NCBI RefSeq assembly: GCF_900220975.1
Contig: NZ_OBQD01000007.1
Coordinates: 124,001-188,000, forward strand
Length of the DNA stretch: 64,000 bases
From: Rhizobium subbaraonis
Lineage (GTDB): Bacteria > Pseudomonadota > Alphaproteobacteria > Rhizobiales > Rhizobiaceae
Direction of reading: 5' to 3'
The translations under genes were made by a program, and so were the position numbers. This document shows positions 18,733-26,921 of the stretch, piece by piece; the stretch's first letter is position 1, and each line of letters opens with the position of its first letter. Below the pieces are notes generated by a model, which was not told the origin of the DNA, searched no databases, and saw nothing but the letters and a program-made list of their open reading frames with translations.

Positions 18733-19413
18733 ATGACCCGCGCCTCGCTTCCCCTGCCCGCGCCGCCGGTCGATACCGATCACGCCGGCCTGATGGATCG
18801 CCAGTATCGCTACCAGCGCCACATCTACGACCTGACGCGCAAGTATTACCTCTTCGGTCGCGACAGGCTGCTCGACGGGCTCGACGTCCAGCCGGGCGAG
18901 AAGGTCCTCGAGGTCGGCTGCGGTACCGGACGCAACATCGGCCACATGATGGACCGCTATCCCGGCGTGTGGTTCTTCGGCCTCGACATCTCGCGCGAGA
19001 TGCTGGAGACGGCGGAAAAGCGCTTCACCCGGCGTGGCGGCGCGCGGCCGAAGCTTGCGGTCGCCGACGCCACGTCGTTCACGGCGACCGACTTCGGCCA
19101 GGCAGGCTTCGATCGCGTCGTCGTCTCCTATGCGTTGTCGATGATCCCGGCCTGGCAGGAGGCGATCGAGCGTGCGTTCGACGCCCTCGCCCCAGGCGGC
19201 TCGCTGCATATCGTCGACTTTGGACAGCAGGAGCAGTTGCCCGCCCCGTTCCGTCGCCTGCTGCAAGGGTGGCTCACGCGATTTCACGTCACCCCGCGTC
19301 CCGACCTCTTCGAGGTGTTGCAGACAGCGGCGGAGCGGCGGGGAGCACACGTCGCAGCCGAGACCCCGTATGGCGGCTACGCCTGGCTCGCAATTGCAAA
19401 AATGCCTGACTGA
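18733..19413 (+). CDS. btaB: Diacylglycerylhomoserine N-methyltransferase
   Basis: BtaB methylates the homoserine head group three times to give DGTS. The 226-residue protein has a class I SAM domain with VLEVGCGTGRNIG at residues 58-70, GLDISREML as motif II and DRVVVSYALSMIP as the motif IV region. The N-terminal MDRQYRYQRHIYDLTRKYYLFGRD is typical of BtaB. It starts immediately after the btaA stop. No signal peptide or membrane helix is seen, so it probably works at the membrane face. Confidence 0.93.
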   Translation: MTRASLPLPAPPVDTDHAGLMDRQYRYQRHIYDLTRKYYLFGRDRLLDGLDVQPGEKVLEVGCGTGRNIGHMMDRYPGVWFFGLDISREMLETAEKRFTRRGGARPKLAVADATSFTATDFGQAGFDRVVVSYALSMIPAWQEAIERAFDALAPGGSLHIVDFGQQEQLPAPFRRLLQGWLTRFHVTPRPDLFEVLQTAAERRGAHVAAETPYGGYAWLAIAKMPD

Positions 19414-19546
19414 CGCAGTTTTTTCGGCCAAGCACTGCCCGATTTTGCTCTCCTTTCTGTGAAACCTCTTGGGCGCTGAGGGGTTATACCGGGTGTCGAT
19501 GCCTCCGGGGTCGCATCGACGCGAACGAAGCAGAAGGAAGACAATC

Positions 19547-20206
19547 ATGAGATCATTCGCAATCGGTGCTGCGGCGCTTTTGACGGCCGCCACGGCCGGC
19601 GGTGCTGCACGCGCGGCCGACCTCGCGCCGACAGAACCTCCGGTCGCACCTGTCATCGAGGAAGTGTCCGGCATCTACGACTGGAACGGCTTCTACGTGG
19701 GCGCGATGACCGGCTACGGCTGGACCGATGCGGAAACGAAGGACGCGGGCTTTTCTTCCAGCCCCGGTCTCGATGGATGGGCGCTCGGCGGCTACACCGG
19801 CTACAACTACCAGACCGGTCCTTGGGTGCTCGGCGTGGAAGGCGACGTCAAGTACGACTGGAACGAGGACAAGTTCGATCTCGGCGGCATCCCGATGGAC
19901 CTCCAGACGGATTGGGGCGGCTCGCTGCGCGCCCGTGTCGGCTACGCCATCGACCGCACCCTCATCTACGGCACCGGCGGCTATGCCTTCACCAATGCCG
20001 AGCTTCGGGACCGCGACACGGGGGATAGCGAAAGCAAGACCTTCAACGGCTGGACAATCGGCGCTGGCCTCGAACATGCCTTTACCGACAATCTGATCGG
20101 GCGGGCGGAATACCGATACACCGACTACGGCAACAAGGACCTGCTCGGCGTTGACACTGACCTGAGCAGCAATTCGCTGATGCTCGGCGTCGGCTGGAAA
20201 TTCTGA
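19547..20206 (+). CDS. Outer-membrane porin, Omp25/Omp31 family
   Basis: The 219-residue protein has a signal peptide (1-23, ending ARA) and an eight-stranded beta-barrel of the type found in Brucella Omp25/31 and rhizobial RopB. Signs are YDWNGFYVGAMTGYGW after a Pro-rich linker, repeated aromatic-Gly strands (GGYTGYNYQTG, RVGYAIDRTLIYGTGGYAF) and a C-terminus SLMLGVGWKF ending in Phe, the usual assembly signal. The ATG at 19547 follows AGAAGGAAG. A GTCGATGC/GCATCGAC hairpin (19495-19520) lies in the leader and may affect message stability. Confidence 0.93.
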   Translation: MRSFAIGAAALLTAATAGGAARAADLAPTEPPVAPVIEEVSGIYDWNGFYVGAMTGYGWTDAETKDAGFSSSPGLDGWALGGYTGYNYQTGPWVLGVEGDVKYDWNEDKFDLGGIPMDLQTDWGGSLRARVGYAIDRTLIYGTGGYAFTNAELRDRDTGDSESKTFNGWTIGAGLEHAFTDNLIGRAEYRYTDYGNKDLLGVDTDLSSNSLMLGVGWKF

Positions 20207-20256
20207 TTGCTGCGACGGCCGGCCGGCGGACCTCCAGGCCGGCTCTGGTCGCTCTC

Positions 20257-20291
20257 GTTGCGCCGCGGCCCTTTCGGGCTCGCGGCGCAAC
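20257..20291 (+). terminator. Terminator after the porin gene
   Basis: An 11-bp perfect stem, GTTGCGCCGCG/CGCGGCGCAAC, with an inner GCCC/GGGC extension, 50 bp after the porin stop. There is no U run, so it may act by stabilising the 3' end. Confidence 0.6.
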
Positions 20292-20367
20292 CGCGACGCC
20301 GTCCCCTCTTTACCGAATCCCGCGGGTCGGGCAGTATCCGCGCATCGTTTTCAGACCCGGGACAGTC

Positions 20368-21144
20368 ATGCGTCGGCTCCTTCTGGCATTGCTGCCAATC
20401 GCGCTCCTTGCGACGTCGTGCTCCACGACCGACTACGATCTCGTCTCCACCGAGCCTCTGAAGCCGCGCTTCGGCGACAAGGACCCGCAGGATTTCGGCT
20501 ATCGTACGCCGCACAAGCACGAAGTGCACGGCATCGACATCTCCAAATGGAACGGCGATGTCGACTGGCCGACCGCCAAGAAGTCGGGCGTCTCCTTCGC
20601 ATTTATCAAGGCCACCGAGGGCAAGGACCGGATCGACCAGCGCTTCCACGAATACTGGCGTGGCGCGAATGCGGCGGGCGTCGCCCACTCCCCCTACCAC
20701 TTCTACTATTTCTGCTCGACGCCGGATGAACAGGCCGACTGGTTCATCCGCAACGTGCCGAAGGCCGCGGTGCAACTTCCGCCCGTCCTCGATGCGGAGT
20801 GGAACCCGCTTTCGCCCACCTGCCGAAAGCGGCCGCCGCCGGCGGAGGTGCGCGCCCAGATGCAGCGCTTCCTCGACCGGTTGGAAGCGCACTATGGCAA
20901 GCGGCCGATCATCTACACGACAGTCGACTTCCACCGGGAAAACATTGCCGGCCACTTCGGCAACTATCCCCTGTGGCTGCGCGCCGTCGCCGACCATCCC
21001 GAAAACGTCTACGGCCGCAAATGGACCTTCTGGCAGTATACCAGCACCGGCATCGTTCCCGGCATCGACGGCAGCACGGACATCAACGTCTTTGCCGGCA
21101 ACAGCAAGAACTGGTCGGCCTGGCTCGCACAGAACACACGCTGA
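20368..21144 (+). CDS. GH25 lysozyme-like lipoprotein
   Basis: A 258-residue glycoside hydrolase family 25 (Chalaropsis-type) muramidase. The signal peptide ends in a lipobox (LLATSC, Cys18). The catalytic motifs are HGIDISKWNG with Asp57 and PPVLDAEWNP with Asp142/Glu144; the domain closes with KWTFWQYTSTGIVPGIDG followed by TDINVFAG, as in the family. It should hydrolyse the MurNAc-GlcNAc bond from a membrane anchor. It sits between the porin and an MltB-type transglycosylase, adding to the wall-enzyme concentration in this region. Confidence 0.92.
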   Translation: MRRLLLALLPIALLATSCSTTDYDLVSTEPLKPRFGDKDPQDFGYRTPHKHEVHGIDISKWNGDVDWPTAKKSGVSFAFIKATEGKDRIDQRFHEYWRGANAAGVAHSPYHFYYFCSTPDEQADWFIRNVPKAAVQLPPVLDAEWNPLSPTCRKRPPPAEVRAQMQRFLDRLEAHYGKRPIIYTTVDFHRENIAGHFGNYPLWLRAVADHPENVYGRKWTFWQYTSTGIVPGIDGSTDINVFAGNSKNWSAWLAQNTR

Positions 21145-21348
21145 CGGGCTCACCTGCCGTACCCGTGATGGCGGACCAGTGGCGGCGTTATGTTTTCCGC
21201 GCCCCCTGATTGCGCAAAAATGGGCGACCGGATTGGCCGTATCACGGCGAATTTGATCGGCCGACGCTGAAATGCCGGCTTTTTCCTTCTTGCTTCCGTC
21301 TCATTATTCTGAGAAGCCGGGGCAACCGAATGAAAGGATCTACCCGCC

Positions 21349-22572
21349 ATGCAACCGCGTTTCCTGCCGCTGGGCGCCCTTCTTGGGCTTTTTCTCTCGG
21401 GCACGGCGTTGGCCCAGCAGACCGCAGTGCCAGCCGCCCCGCAGGCTGCACCGGCCGTCGCCTGCGGCGGCGATCTCACCGTCTTTCTTCAGGGCGTGAA
21501 GGATGAAGCGCTGGCAAAGGGCATTCCGGCAGCTGCAGTCGACAGGGCGCTTGCGGGTGCGGCGATCGATCAGAAGGTGCTGTCGCGCGACCGCGCCCAG
21601 GGCGTATTCCGCCAGACATTCCTCGAGTTCTCCAAGCGTACCGTCAGCCAGTCGCGCCTCGACATCGGACGCAAGAAGCTGCAGGACCTCTCGGATGTCT
21701 TCACTCGCGCCGAGCAGGAATACGGCGTTCCCGGACCGGTCATCGCCGCGTTCTGGGCGATGGAGACGGATTTCGGCGCGGTGCAGGGCGACTTCAACAC
21801 GCGAAATGCGCTCGTCACCCTTTCGCATGACTGCCGACGGCCGGAACTCTTCCGCCCGCAACTGATCGCAGCCATCGAAATGGTTCAGCACGGGGACCTC
21901 GATCCCGCAACGACCACCGGCGCCTGGGCCGGCGAGATCGGGCAGGTTCAGATGCTGCCGAAAGACATCATCGCATTTGGCGTCGACGGGGATGGCGACG
22001 GCCATGTCAACGTCAAGCAGAGTTCTGCCGATGCCATTCTCACGGCCGCCCGCTTCATCCAGCACCTCGGCTTCAGCAAGGGCCAGCCCTGGATCCAGGA
22101 AGTTTCGGTTCCGGACGAACTGCCCTGGGAGAAAACCGGCCTCCAGTCCGGCATGACAGCGGGCGACTGGTTCGCGCTCGGCGTCACCCCGCGCGACGGC
22201 AACACCAATTTCCCGGAACTTGCCGCTTCCCTCGTGCTGCCGCAGGGACGCAAGGGTCCCGCCTTCATCACCTACCCGAACTTCAACGTCTATCTCGAGT
22301 GGAACCAGTCCTTCATCTACACGACGTCGGCTGCGTACTTCGCCACGCGGCTGGCTGGCGCTCCGCCCTACCAGAAGGGCGAGCCCGAGCAGGGGCTGGA
22401 CGACACCGGCATGAAGGCACTGCAGACACGCCTGAACGAGCTCGGCCACGACGTCGGCAAGATCGATGGTATTCTCGGCTCGGGCACGCGCGCTGCGATC
22501 CAGAAGGAACAGCTTCGCCTCGGCATGCCCGCCGACGGTTGGGCAACGCCCGGCCTGCTCGGCGCGCTCTAA
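21349..22572 (+). CDS. MltB-type lytic murein transglycosylase with PG-binding domain
   Basis: The 407-residue protein has a signal peptide (1-22), a GH103 catalytic domain (about 40-335) and a C-terminal peptidoglycan_binding_1 domain (about 345-405; MKALQTRLNELGHDVGKIDGILGSGTRAAI). Glu139 in FWAMETDFGAVQGDFNT is the catalytic acid, followed by GEIGQVQMLPKDI and the EF-hand-like DGDGDGHVN that binds calcium in MltB. No lipobox is present, so it should be a soluble periplasmic enzyme, unlike E. coli MltB. Confidence 0.93.
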   Translation: MQPRFLPLGALLGLFLSGTALAQQTAVPAAPQAAPAVACGGDLTVFLQGVKDEALAKGIPAAAVDRALAGAAIDQKVLSRDRAQGVFRQTFLEFSKRTVSQSRLDIGRKKLQDLSDVFTRAEQEYGVPGPVIAAFWAMETDFGAVQGDFNTRNALVTLSHDCRRPELFRPQLIAAIEMVQHGDLDPATTTGAWAGEIGQVQMLPKDIIAFGVDGDGDGHVNVKQSSADAILTAARFIQHLGFSKGQPWIQEVSVPDELPWEKTGLQSGMTAGDWFALGVTPRDGNTNFPELAASLVLPQGRKGPAFITYPNFNVYLEWNQSFIYTTSAAYFATRLAGAPPYQKGEPEQGLDDTGMKALQTRLNELGHDVGKIDGILGSGTRAAIQKEQLRLGMPADGWATPGLLGAL

Positions 22573-22635
22573 GGGGGCAAACGTCGCCGGTCGGCAAGGG
22601 CAGCAAGGCCGGCACGGGCCTGCGGCTAGCCGCTC

Positions 22636-22863
22636 CCCCTCTCCTCCGTCACCCCGGACTTGATCCGGGGTCTAGCAGCGCCGCGTCTGCGGTGCGGAAA
22701 ATGCTTTTAGCGCGCAAAGACTTGCGCGCGCTGGATGCCGGATCAAGTCCGGCATGACGGGGGAGAAAGAGCGGTGCGCGGGAGACCGTCGGTTGCCCGC
22801 CTGTTGCGCTATAGGCCAGCCCCGAACGGGTGCACCCGAAACGCGTCGGCGAACTGCAGCAGC
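22636..22863 (+). repeat. Tandem repeat unit 1 (palindromic element 22647-22759 plus spacer)
   Basis: The 228-bp unit has a 113-bp element whose ends (CGTCACCCCGGACTTGATCC and GGATCAAGTCCGGCATGACG) are imperfect inverted repeats, with a smaller inner palindrome around GCGCGCAAAGACTTGCGCGC. The spacer of about 105 bp that follows is repeated in unit 2. Confidence 0.9.
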
Positions 22864-23085
22864 CCCCTCTCCTCCGTCACCCCGGACTTGATCAGGGGTC
22901 TAGTGGCGCCGCGTCTGCGGTGCGGAAAATGCTTTATCACGCAAAGACTTGCGCGCGCTGGATGCCGGATCAAGTCCGGCATGACGGGGGAGAAAGAGCG
23001 GTGCGCGGGAGACCGCAGGTTGCCGGCCTGCTGCTCTATAGGCCAGCCCCGATGCACCCGAAACGCGTCGGCGAATCGCAGCAGA
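22864..23085 (+). repeat. Tandem repeat unit 2 (palindromic element 22875-22986 plus spacer)
   Basis: A nearly identical copy of unit 1, 222 bp long. It differs by a few substitutions (ATCAGGGGTCTAGTGG in place of ATCCGGGGTCTAGCAG) and by a 6-bp deletion in the spacer. Confidence 0.9.
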
Positions 23086-23208
23086 CCCCTCTCCTCCGTC
23101 ACCCCGGACTTGATCCGGGGTCTAGCAGCGCCGCGTCTGCGGTGCGGAAAATGCTTTAGCGCGCAAAGACTTGCGCGCGCTGGATGCCGGATCAAGTCCG
23201 GCATGACG
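23086..23208 (+). repeat. Tandem repeat unit 3 (palindromic element 23097-23208, spacer missing)
   Basis: A third copy that ends exactly at the element end (GGCATGACG) without the spacer, as expected if the array grew by unequal exchange between elements. Confidence 0.88.
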
Positions 23209-23585
23209 CTGGTTCGGCAAACATTGAAATAGGTATCTGATTTCAAAGACATGACGAAACGAACCGGATCCTCGGCACAAGGCCGAGGATGACGTTGCGG
23301 TTTGGGGCAGCGTCGGCGATCCATTCAGGCGGTATTGATCCGGAAGCACCCAAACCCTCGCTTCGTCGCGATTGCCGCGCCGAAAAAACCTGCCGCATTC
23401 GCTGCCTGCTCCGGCCCACCGCCCGCAGCAGCGTTGAACCGGCCGCCGGCAGCGGAAAAGATGCAGAATCGGGTGGCGGGAGAGCGCGCGGGCCGTTAGG
23501 CCTGCGGCAACGATCGCACCACCGATCGCATCCGGCATGGCGCTTTCCGGCAGGAACGCATGTCGCGCCCTGGGGAGGAAACGTC

Positions 23586-24518
23586 TTGGCGGTAGCAGTA
23601 AAGCCCAATTTTGTGATGACGCCTGCGACCTGGGGCATGCTGGTTCTGCTGGGCATGATCTGGGGTGGCTCGTTCTTCTTTGCCCGCGTCGCCGTCCAGC
23701 ATATTCCGCCCGTCACGCTGGTGATGCTGCGGATCGGGCTCGCGGCGGCCGCCCTCCACCTCTATCTCGCCGGCCGGCACGGCCTCTATCCGACCCTGCG
23801 GAAGCGCTGGCGCGCCTTCCTCGTGATGGGGTTGATCAACAACATCGTCCCGCACATCCTGATCTTCACGGGCCAGACGCAGATCGGCGCCGGGCTGGCC
23901 GCGATCCTGAACGCGACCACGCCCATCTTCACCATCCTCATAGCCAACCGGCTGACCGAGGACGAGAAGATGACGGCCGCCAAGATCGCCGGCTGCTTGG
24001 TTGGCCTTGTCGGCACGGCCGTGCTCGTCGGCCCACGTGCGCTGGCGCCCTTTACCGGCGACAGCGGCGGACCGCCGCTTTGGGCGCTGCTGCTGCCGCT
24101 TGCAGCCGCCATGTCCTACGGCTTTGCCGGCATCTATGGAAAGCGCTTCCGCGATATCGCGCCGGCCGTGACCGCGACGGGGCAACTGACCGCGTCGAGC
24201 ATCGTGCTGCTGCCGCTGGCCGCCGTCGTCGACCGGCCCTGGCTGCTGCCTTTTCCGCCTGCCGGCACCGTGCTCGCGGTCCTGGCGCTGGCGCTCGTCT
24301 CCACGGCCTATGCCTACATCCTGTTCTTCCGGATCATGTCGACAGCGGGGGCGACCAACACGTCCCTCGTCACCCTGCTGGTTCCGCCGAGCGCGATCGT
24401 TGCCGGCATGCTCTTCCTTGGCGAGCAGATCTCGCCTGCGGGCGCGCTTGGCATGGGCCTCGTGCTCTCCGGCCTCGTCATTCTCGACGGGCGGGTCTTC
24501 CGCCGGAAGGCGCGGTGA
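23586..24518 (+). CDS. DMT-family transporter (EamA domains)
   Basis: A 310-residue membrane protein with ten predicted helices in two EamA repeats, beginning TWGMLVLLGMIWGGSFFFARVAV. The second repeat includes STAYAYILFFRIMSTAGATNTSLVTLLVPPSA, a common signature of this group. I choose the TTG at 23586 because GGAGG lies seven bases upstream; an internal ATG at 23616 is an alternative only ten codons later. Substrate unknown; amino-acid or metabolite efflux is usual. Confidence 0.83.
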   Translation: MAVAVKPNFVMTPATWGMLVLLGMIWGGSFFFARVAVQHIPPVTLVMLRIGLAAAALHLYLAGRHGLYPTLRKRWRAFLVMGLINNIVPHILIFTGQTQIGAGLAAILNATTPIFTILIANRLTEDEKMTAAKIAGCLVGLVGTAVLVGPRALAPFTGDSGGPPLWALLLPLAAAMSYGFAGIYGKRFRDIAPAVTATGQLTASSIVLLPLAAVVDRPWLLPFPPAGTVLAVLALALVSTAYAYILFFRIMSTAGATNTSLVTLLVPPSAIVAGMLFLGEQISPAGALGMGLVLSGLVILDGRVFRRKAR

Positions 24519-24782
24519 CGCCGGAACGAATGGTACGGACGGACGTTCTGCCCGGGATGGTGATTCGTCCTGTCGCTTAACGGGAACGGCGATCACCGGC
24601 GTTAACCGACGTGAAAATTTCGTGAATGCAGATCAGGCGCGAAATATCTTTTAAGATCAAACATTTAGACATGTGGAAAAACTGTGGCGAAGCCTGTGAT
24701 GCCGCAATGCAACACACAAAGAACTTTTCAAAGGCGAAATTTCCAACCTATTATCCAACCGCAACGCAAGGGAGGTCAGCCG

Positions 24783-24860
24783 ATGGGTATCACACATTCC
24801 TTGAATGTTCTGATGATCAGTGCAGCGTTCCTCTTCGTCGCCAGCATGATTTTCATCTGA
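24783..24860 (+). CDS. 25-residue hydrophobic small protein
   Basis: A short frame reads MGITHSLNVLMISAAFLFVA followed by SMIFI and a TGA. GGGAGG lies eight bases before the ATG, a strong ribosome-binding site, and a good terminator follows 47 bp after the stop. The product is one transmembrane helix (about 7-25) with a short polar start, typical of bacterial single-pass small proteins that attach to larger membrane complexes. It is an independent transcription unit between the exporter and metF. I do not recognise the family, and function is unknown. Confidence 0.7.
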   Translation: MGITHSLNVLMISAAFLFVASMIFI

Positions 24861-24907
24861 CGACAGCGTCGTCCTGAAGGACAAAACGCAGAGACCAATA
24901 GTTCATG

Positions 24908-24941
24908 AAAACGCATGGCCCCGCCGGGTCATGCGTTTTTT
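24908..24941 (+). terminator. Strong terminator between the small protein and metF
   Basis: A perfect 10-bp stem AAAACGCATG/CATGCGTTTT with a GC-rich loop is followed by TTTTTTC on the plus strand. In the other direction it sits 4 bp past the metF stop and ends in TTTTC, so it can serve both converging units. Confidence 0.88.
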
Positions 24942-24944
24942 CAA

Positions 24945-25862
24945 TCAGGCGGCAGCGCCGGTTGCAGCCCCGGCACAATTCGCATCACGCTGTTCGAAGC
25001 CGAGGCGATCGAGGACCGCGGAGACAAGCGCGGCCCGGTTCATCGTGTAGAAGTGGAATTCGTCGACGCCGAGCGCAATCAGCCCCTCGATCTGACGGGC
25101 CGCGAGCTCGGCTGCGACCGCTGCCCGCTCCTCCGGCCTTTCGGCCAGCGGCTCCAGGCGATCGGCCAGCCATTGCGGCACGCTCGCACCGCACAGACCG
25201 GCAAACTTCTGCACCTGGGAAAGATTGTGCACCGGCAGGATGCCCGGGACGATCGGAATGTCTATCCCGGCGGCGCGTACGCGTTCCAGATAGCGGGCGT
25301 AAAGATCGTTGTCGAAGAAGAACTGCGTCAGCGCCCGGGTCGCGCCGGCCTCCACCTTTCGCTTCAGCATGTCGATATCGGCGGGCACATCATGGCTTTC
25401 GGGATGCTTTTCCGGATAGGCCGACACGGAAATTTCGAACGGAGCGATGGAGCGGAGGCCCGCAACGAGTTCGGCGGCATTGGCATAACCGCCCGGGTGC
25501 GGCTGGTAGGCCTCGCCGATACCGCCGGCGGGATCGCCGCGCAACGCCACGAAATGCGTCACGCCGACCTGCCGGAACTCCTCGACCACCGCATCGACCT
25601 CTTCTCTGGTCGCGCCGACGCAGGTCAGGTGGGATGCCGCCGACAGCGGGGTGTCCCGGATGATCCGTCCGATCGTCGAAAGCGTCGGCCCGCGCGTGGA
25701 GCCGCCGGCACCATAGGTGACCGAAACGAAATCCGGCGCATAGGCCGAAAGCGCATCGACGGTCTGCCAGAGCTGGGCGTCGGCCTCTTCGCTGCGGGGA
25801 GGAAAGAACTCGAAGGACAGCTTCGGGGCGCGACGCCGGGCTGGGCTGTGGGCGATCGTCAT
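24945..25862 (-). CDS. metF: 5,10-methylenetetrahydrofolate reductase
   Basis: MetF reduces methylene-THF to methyl-THF for methionine synthesis, using FAD. The 305-residue product opens with KLSFEFFPPRSEEADAQLW, in which the conserved Glu supports catalysis. It continues with PDFVSVTYGAGGSTRGPT, GDPAGG and the folate/FAD segments KRKVEAGATRALTQFFFDN and PGILPVHN. It follows the SahR-like regulator gene by 1 bp on the same strand, so both are probably repressed through the operator at 26900-26921. Confidence 0.95.
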   Translation of the reverse strand: MTIAHSPARRRAPKLSFEFFPPRSEEADAQLWQTVDALSAYAPDFVSVTYGAGGSTRGPTLSTIGRIIRDTPLSAASHLTCVGATREEVDAVVEEFRQVGVTHFVALRGDPAGGIGEAYQPHPGGYANAAELVAGLRSIAPFEISVSAYPEKHPESHDVPADIDMLKRKVEAGATRALTQFFFDNDLYARYLERVRAAGIDIPIVPGILPVHNLSQVQKFAGLCGASVPQWLADRLEPLAERPEERAAVAAELAARQIEGLIALGVDEFHFYTMNRAALVSAVLDRLGFEQRDANCAGAATGAAA

Positions 25863-25863
25863 T

Positions 25864-26877
25864 TCAATTCCTCCGGCCGATGGCGATAAGGGGTTCGGCG
25901 TCCTGGGCGGCGTCTGCGGATCTCTGGTCGCGCGCCAGCCAGATCGTGACCGTCAGCGCATCGTCTCCGCCGCCGGCGGGCGTCAGGTCGACGGCCTGCT
26001 CGACTGCAAGACCGGCTTGCTCCAGCCACTCGCCCATCACCTGATGCGAAAAGCCGAGGCGCAGGTGGGCATGGTCGTCGCGAAGATGTTCCAGCGCATG
26101 CGGAGCGAGGTCGATGATCACCAGGCGCCCGGACGGACGCAGCATCCGTGCGGCCTCGGCGATGGCGGCCGCCGGATCGTCGAGGAAATGCAGCACCTGG
26201 TGAATGGTCACCACATCGAATTCGTCGCGCTCGAGCGGCAGGTTGAAAATGTCGCCGTGACGGATGGACGCCTTGGTGATGCCGGCGCGATCGAGATTGG
26301 CGCGGGCAACGGCCAGCATGTCACGGCTGGCATCGACGCCGACGCCGCGGCGATAGAGCCCCTCGAACAGCTGAAGGATACGGCCGGTGCCGGTCCCGAG
26401 ATCGAGGAAGGCGTCGACCGGGCCGTCGCCGATGAGCTTCAGGAGTGCTGCCTCGACGTCGGCCTCGCTGACATGCAGGCGGCGCAATTCGTCCCACTCC
26501 GAAGCGTTGCGGCTGAAATAGGCCTGCGCCTTTTCCGCCCGCGCCTTCTTCAGCACCGCCAGGCGCTCGGCATCGCGGGCAAAGACGGGATCGGCCGCGT
26601 CGATGCGCTCGAGCAGAAGCCGGGCCAGCGCGACAGCCTCCCCCTCATGCGTCAGCCTGAAATAGGCCCAGGCGCCCTCCTGGTACCGCTCGATCAGGGC
26701 GGCCTCGGCCAAAAGCTTGAGATGGCGCGAAATGCGCGGCTGGGACTGTCCGAGAATGTCGGTCAGGTCGGTCACCGTCAGGTCGCCGCGTGACAGCAGC
26801 GCTAGGAGACGCAGGCGCGTCGATTCGCCAGCCGTCTTCAAAACTTCTACAATGTCGTCCAATCCGAGCTTCGCCAC
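25864..26877 (-). CDS. sahR: ArsR-type regulator fused to a SAM-methyltransferase domain (SahR-like)
   Basis: The 337-residue protein has an ArsR winged helix at residues 1-90 (LLSRGDLTVTDLTDILGQSQPRISRHLKLL) and a class I methyltransferase fold from about 150 (LDLGTGTGR 158-166, DVVTIHQVLHFLDDP). This architecture matches SahR, a proteobacterial repressor of the SAM cycle that senses S-adenosylhomocysteine through the methyltransferase-like domain. Position directly before metF and a perfect dyad upstream fit that role. The start is GTG at 26875-26877. Whether any catalytic methylation remains cannot be judged here. Confidence 0.82.
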   Translation of the reverse strand: MAKLGLDDIVEVLKTAGESTRLRLLALLSRGDLTVTDLTDILGQSQPRISRHLKLLAEAALIERYQEGAWAYFRLTHEGEAVALARLLLERIDAADPVFARDAERLAVLKKARAEKAQAYFSRNASEWDELRRLHVSEADVEAALLKLIGDGPVDAFLDLGTGTGRILQLFEGLYRRGVGVDASRDMLAVARANLDRAGITKASIRHGDIFNLPLERDEFDVVTIHQVLHFLDDPAAAIAEAARMLRPSGRLVIIDLAPHALEHLRDDHAHLRLGFSHQVMGEWLEQAGLAVEQAVDLTPAGGGDDALTVTIWLARDQRSADAAQDAEPLIAIGRRN

Positions 26878-26899
26878 GCGACCACCTGCGCACCATCAA

Positions 26900-26921
26900 G
26901 ACATAAACATATCTTTATGTC
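26900..26921 (-). promoter_or_regulatory. Dyad operator upstream of the sahR-like/metF operon
   Basis: GACATAAA-N6-TTTATGTC is a perfect 8+8 inverted repeat 22 bp before the regulator's GTG, in an AT-rich patch of otherwise GC-rich DNA. The shape fits an ArsR-type operator, and autoregulation with metF is the simplest reading. Binding is inferred. Confidence 0.72.

Larger units (their letters stand above)
22573..23585. other. Gene-free kilobase holding a tandem repeat array
   Basis: Between the MltB-type gene and the next exporter I find no coding region that continues through all repeat copies with normal composition. The stretch holds three tandem 113-bp palindromic elements with a shared spacer, a smaller related palindrome at about 23265-23294, and unremarkable sequence from 23295 to 23585. 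Confidence 0.6.

Noticed and set aside
22636-23208. Repeat array as a CRISPR
   Set aside because: Units exceed 200 bp, the spacer is itself repeated and no cas genes are present; it is a tandem palindromic element.
22735-23232. 165-codon open frame running through the repeat array
   Set aside because: The protein would be the repeat translated twice with Arg/Cys-rich sequence. It has no start signal and the frame exists only because unit lengths are multiples of three.
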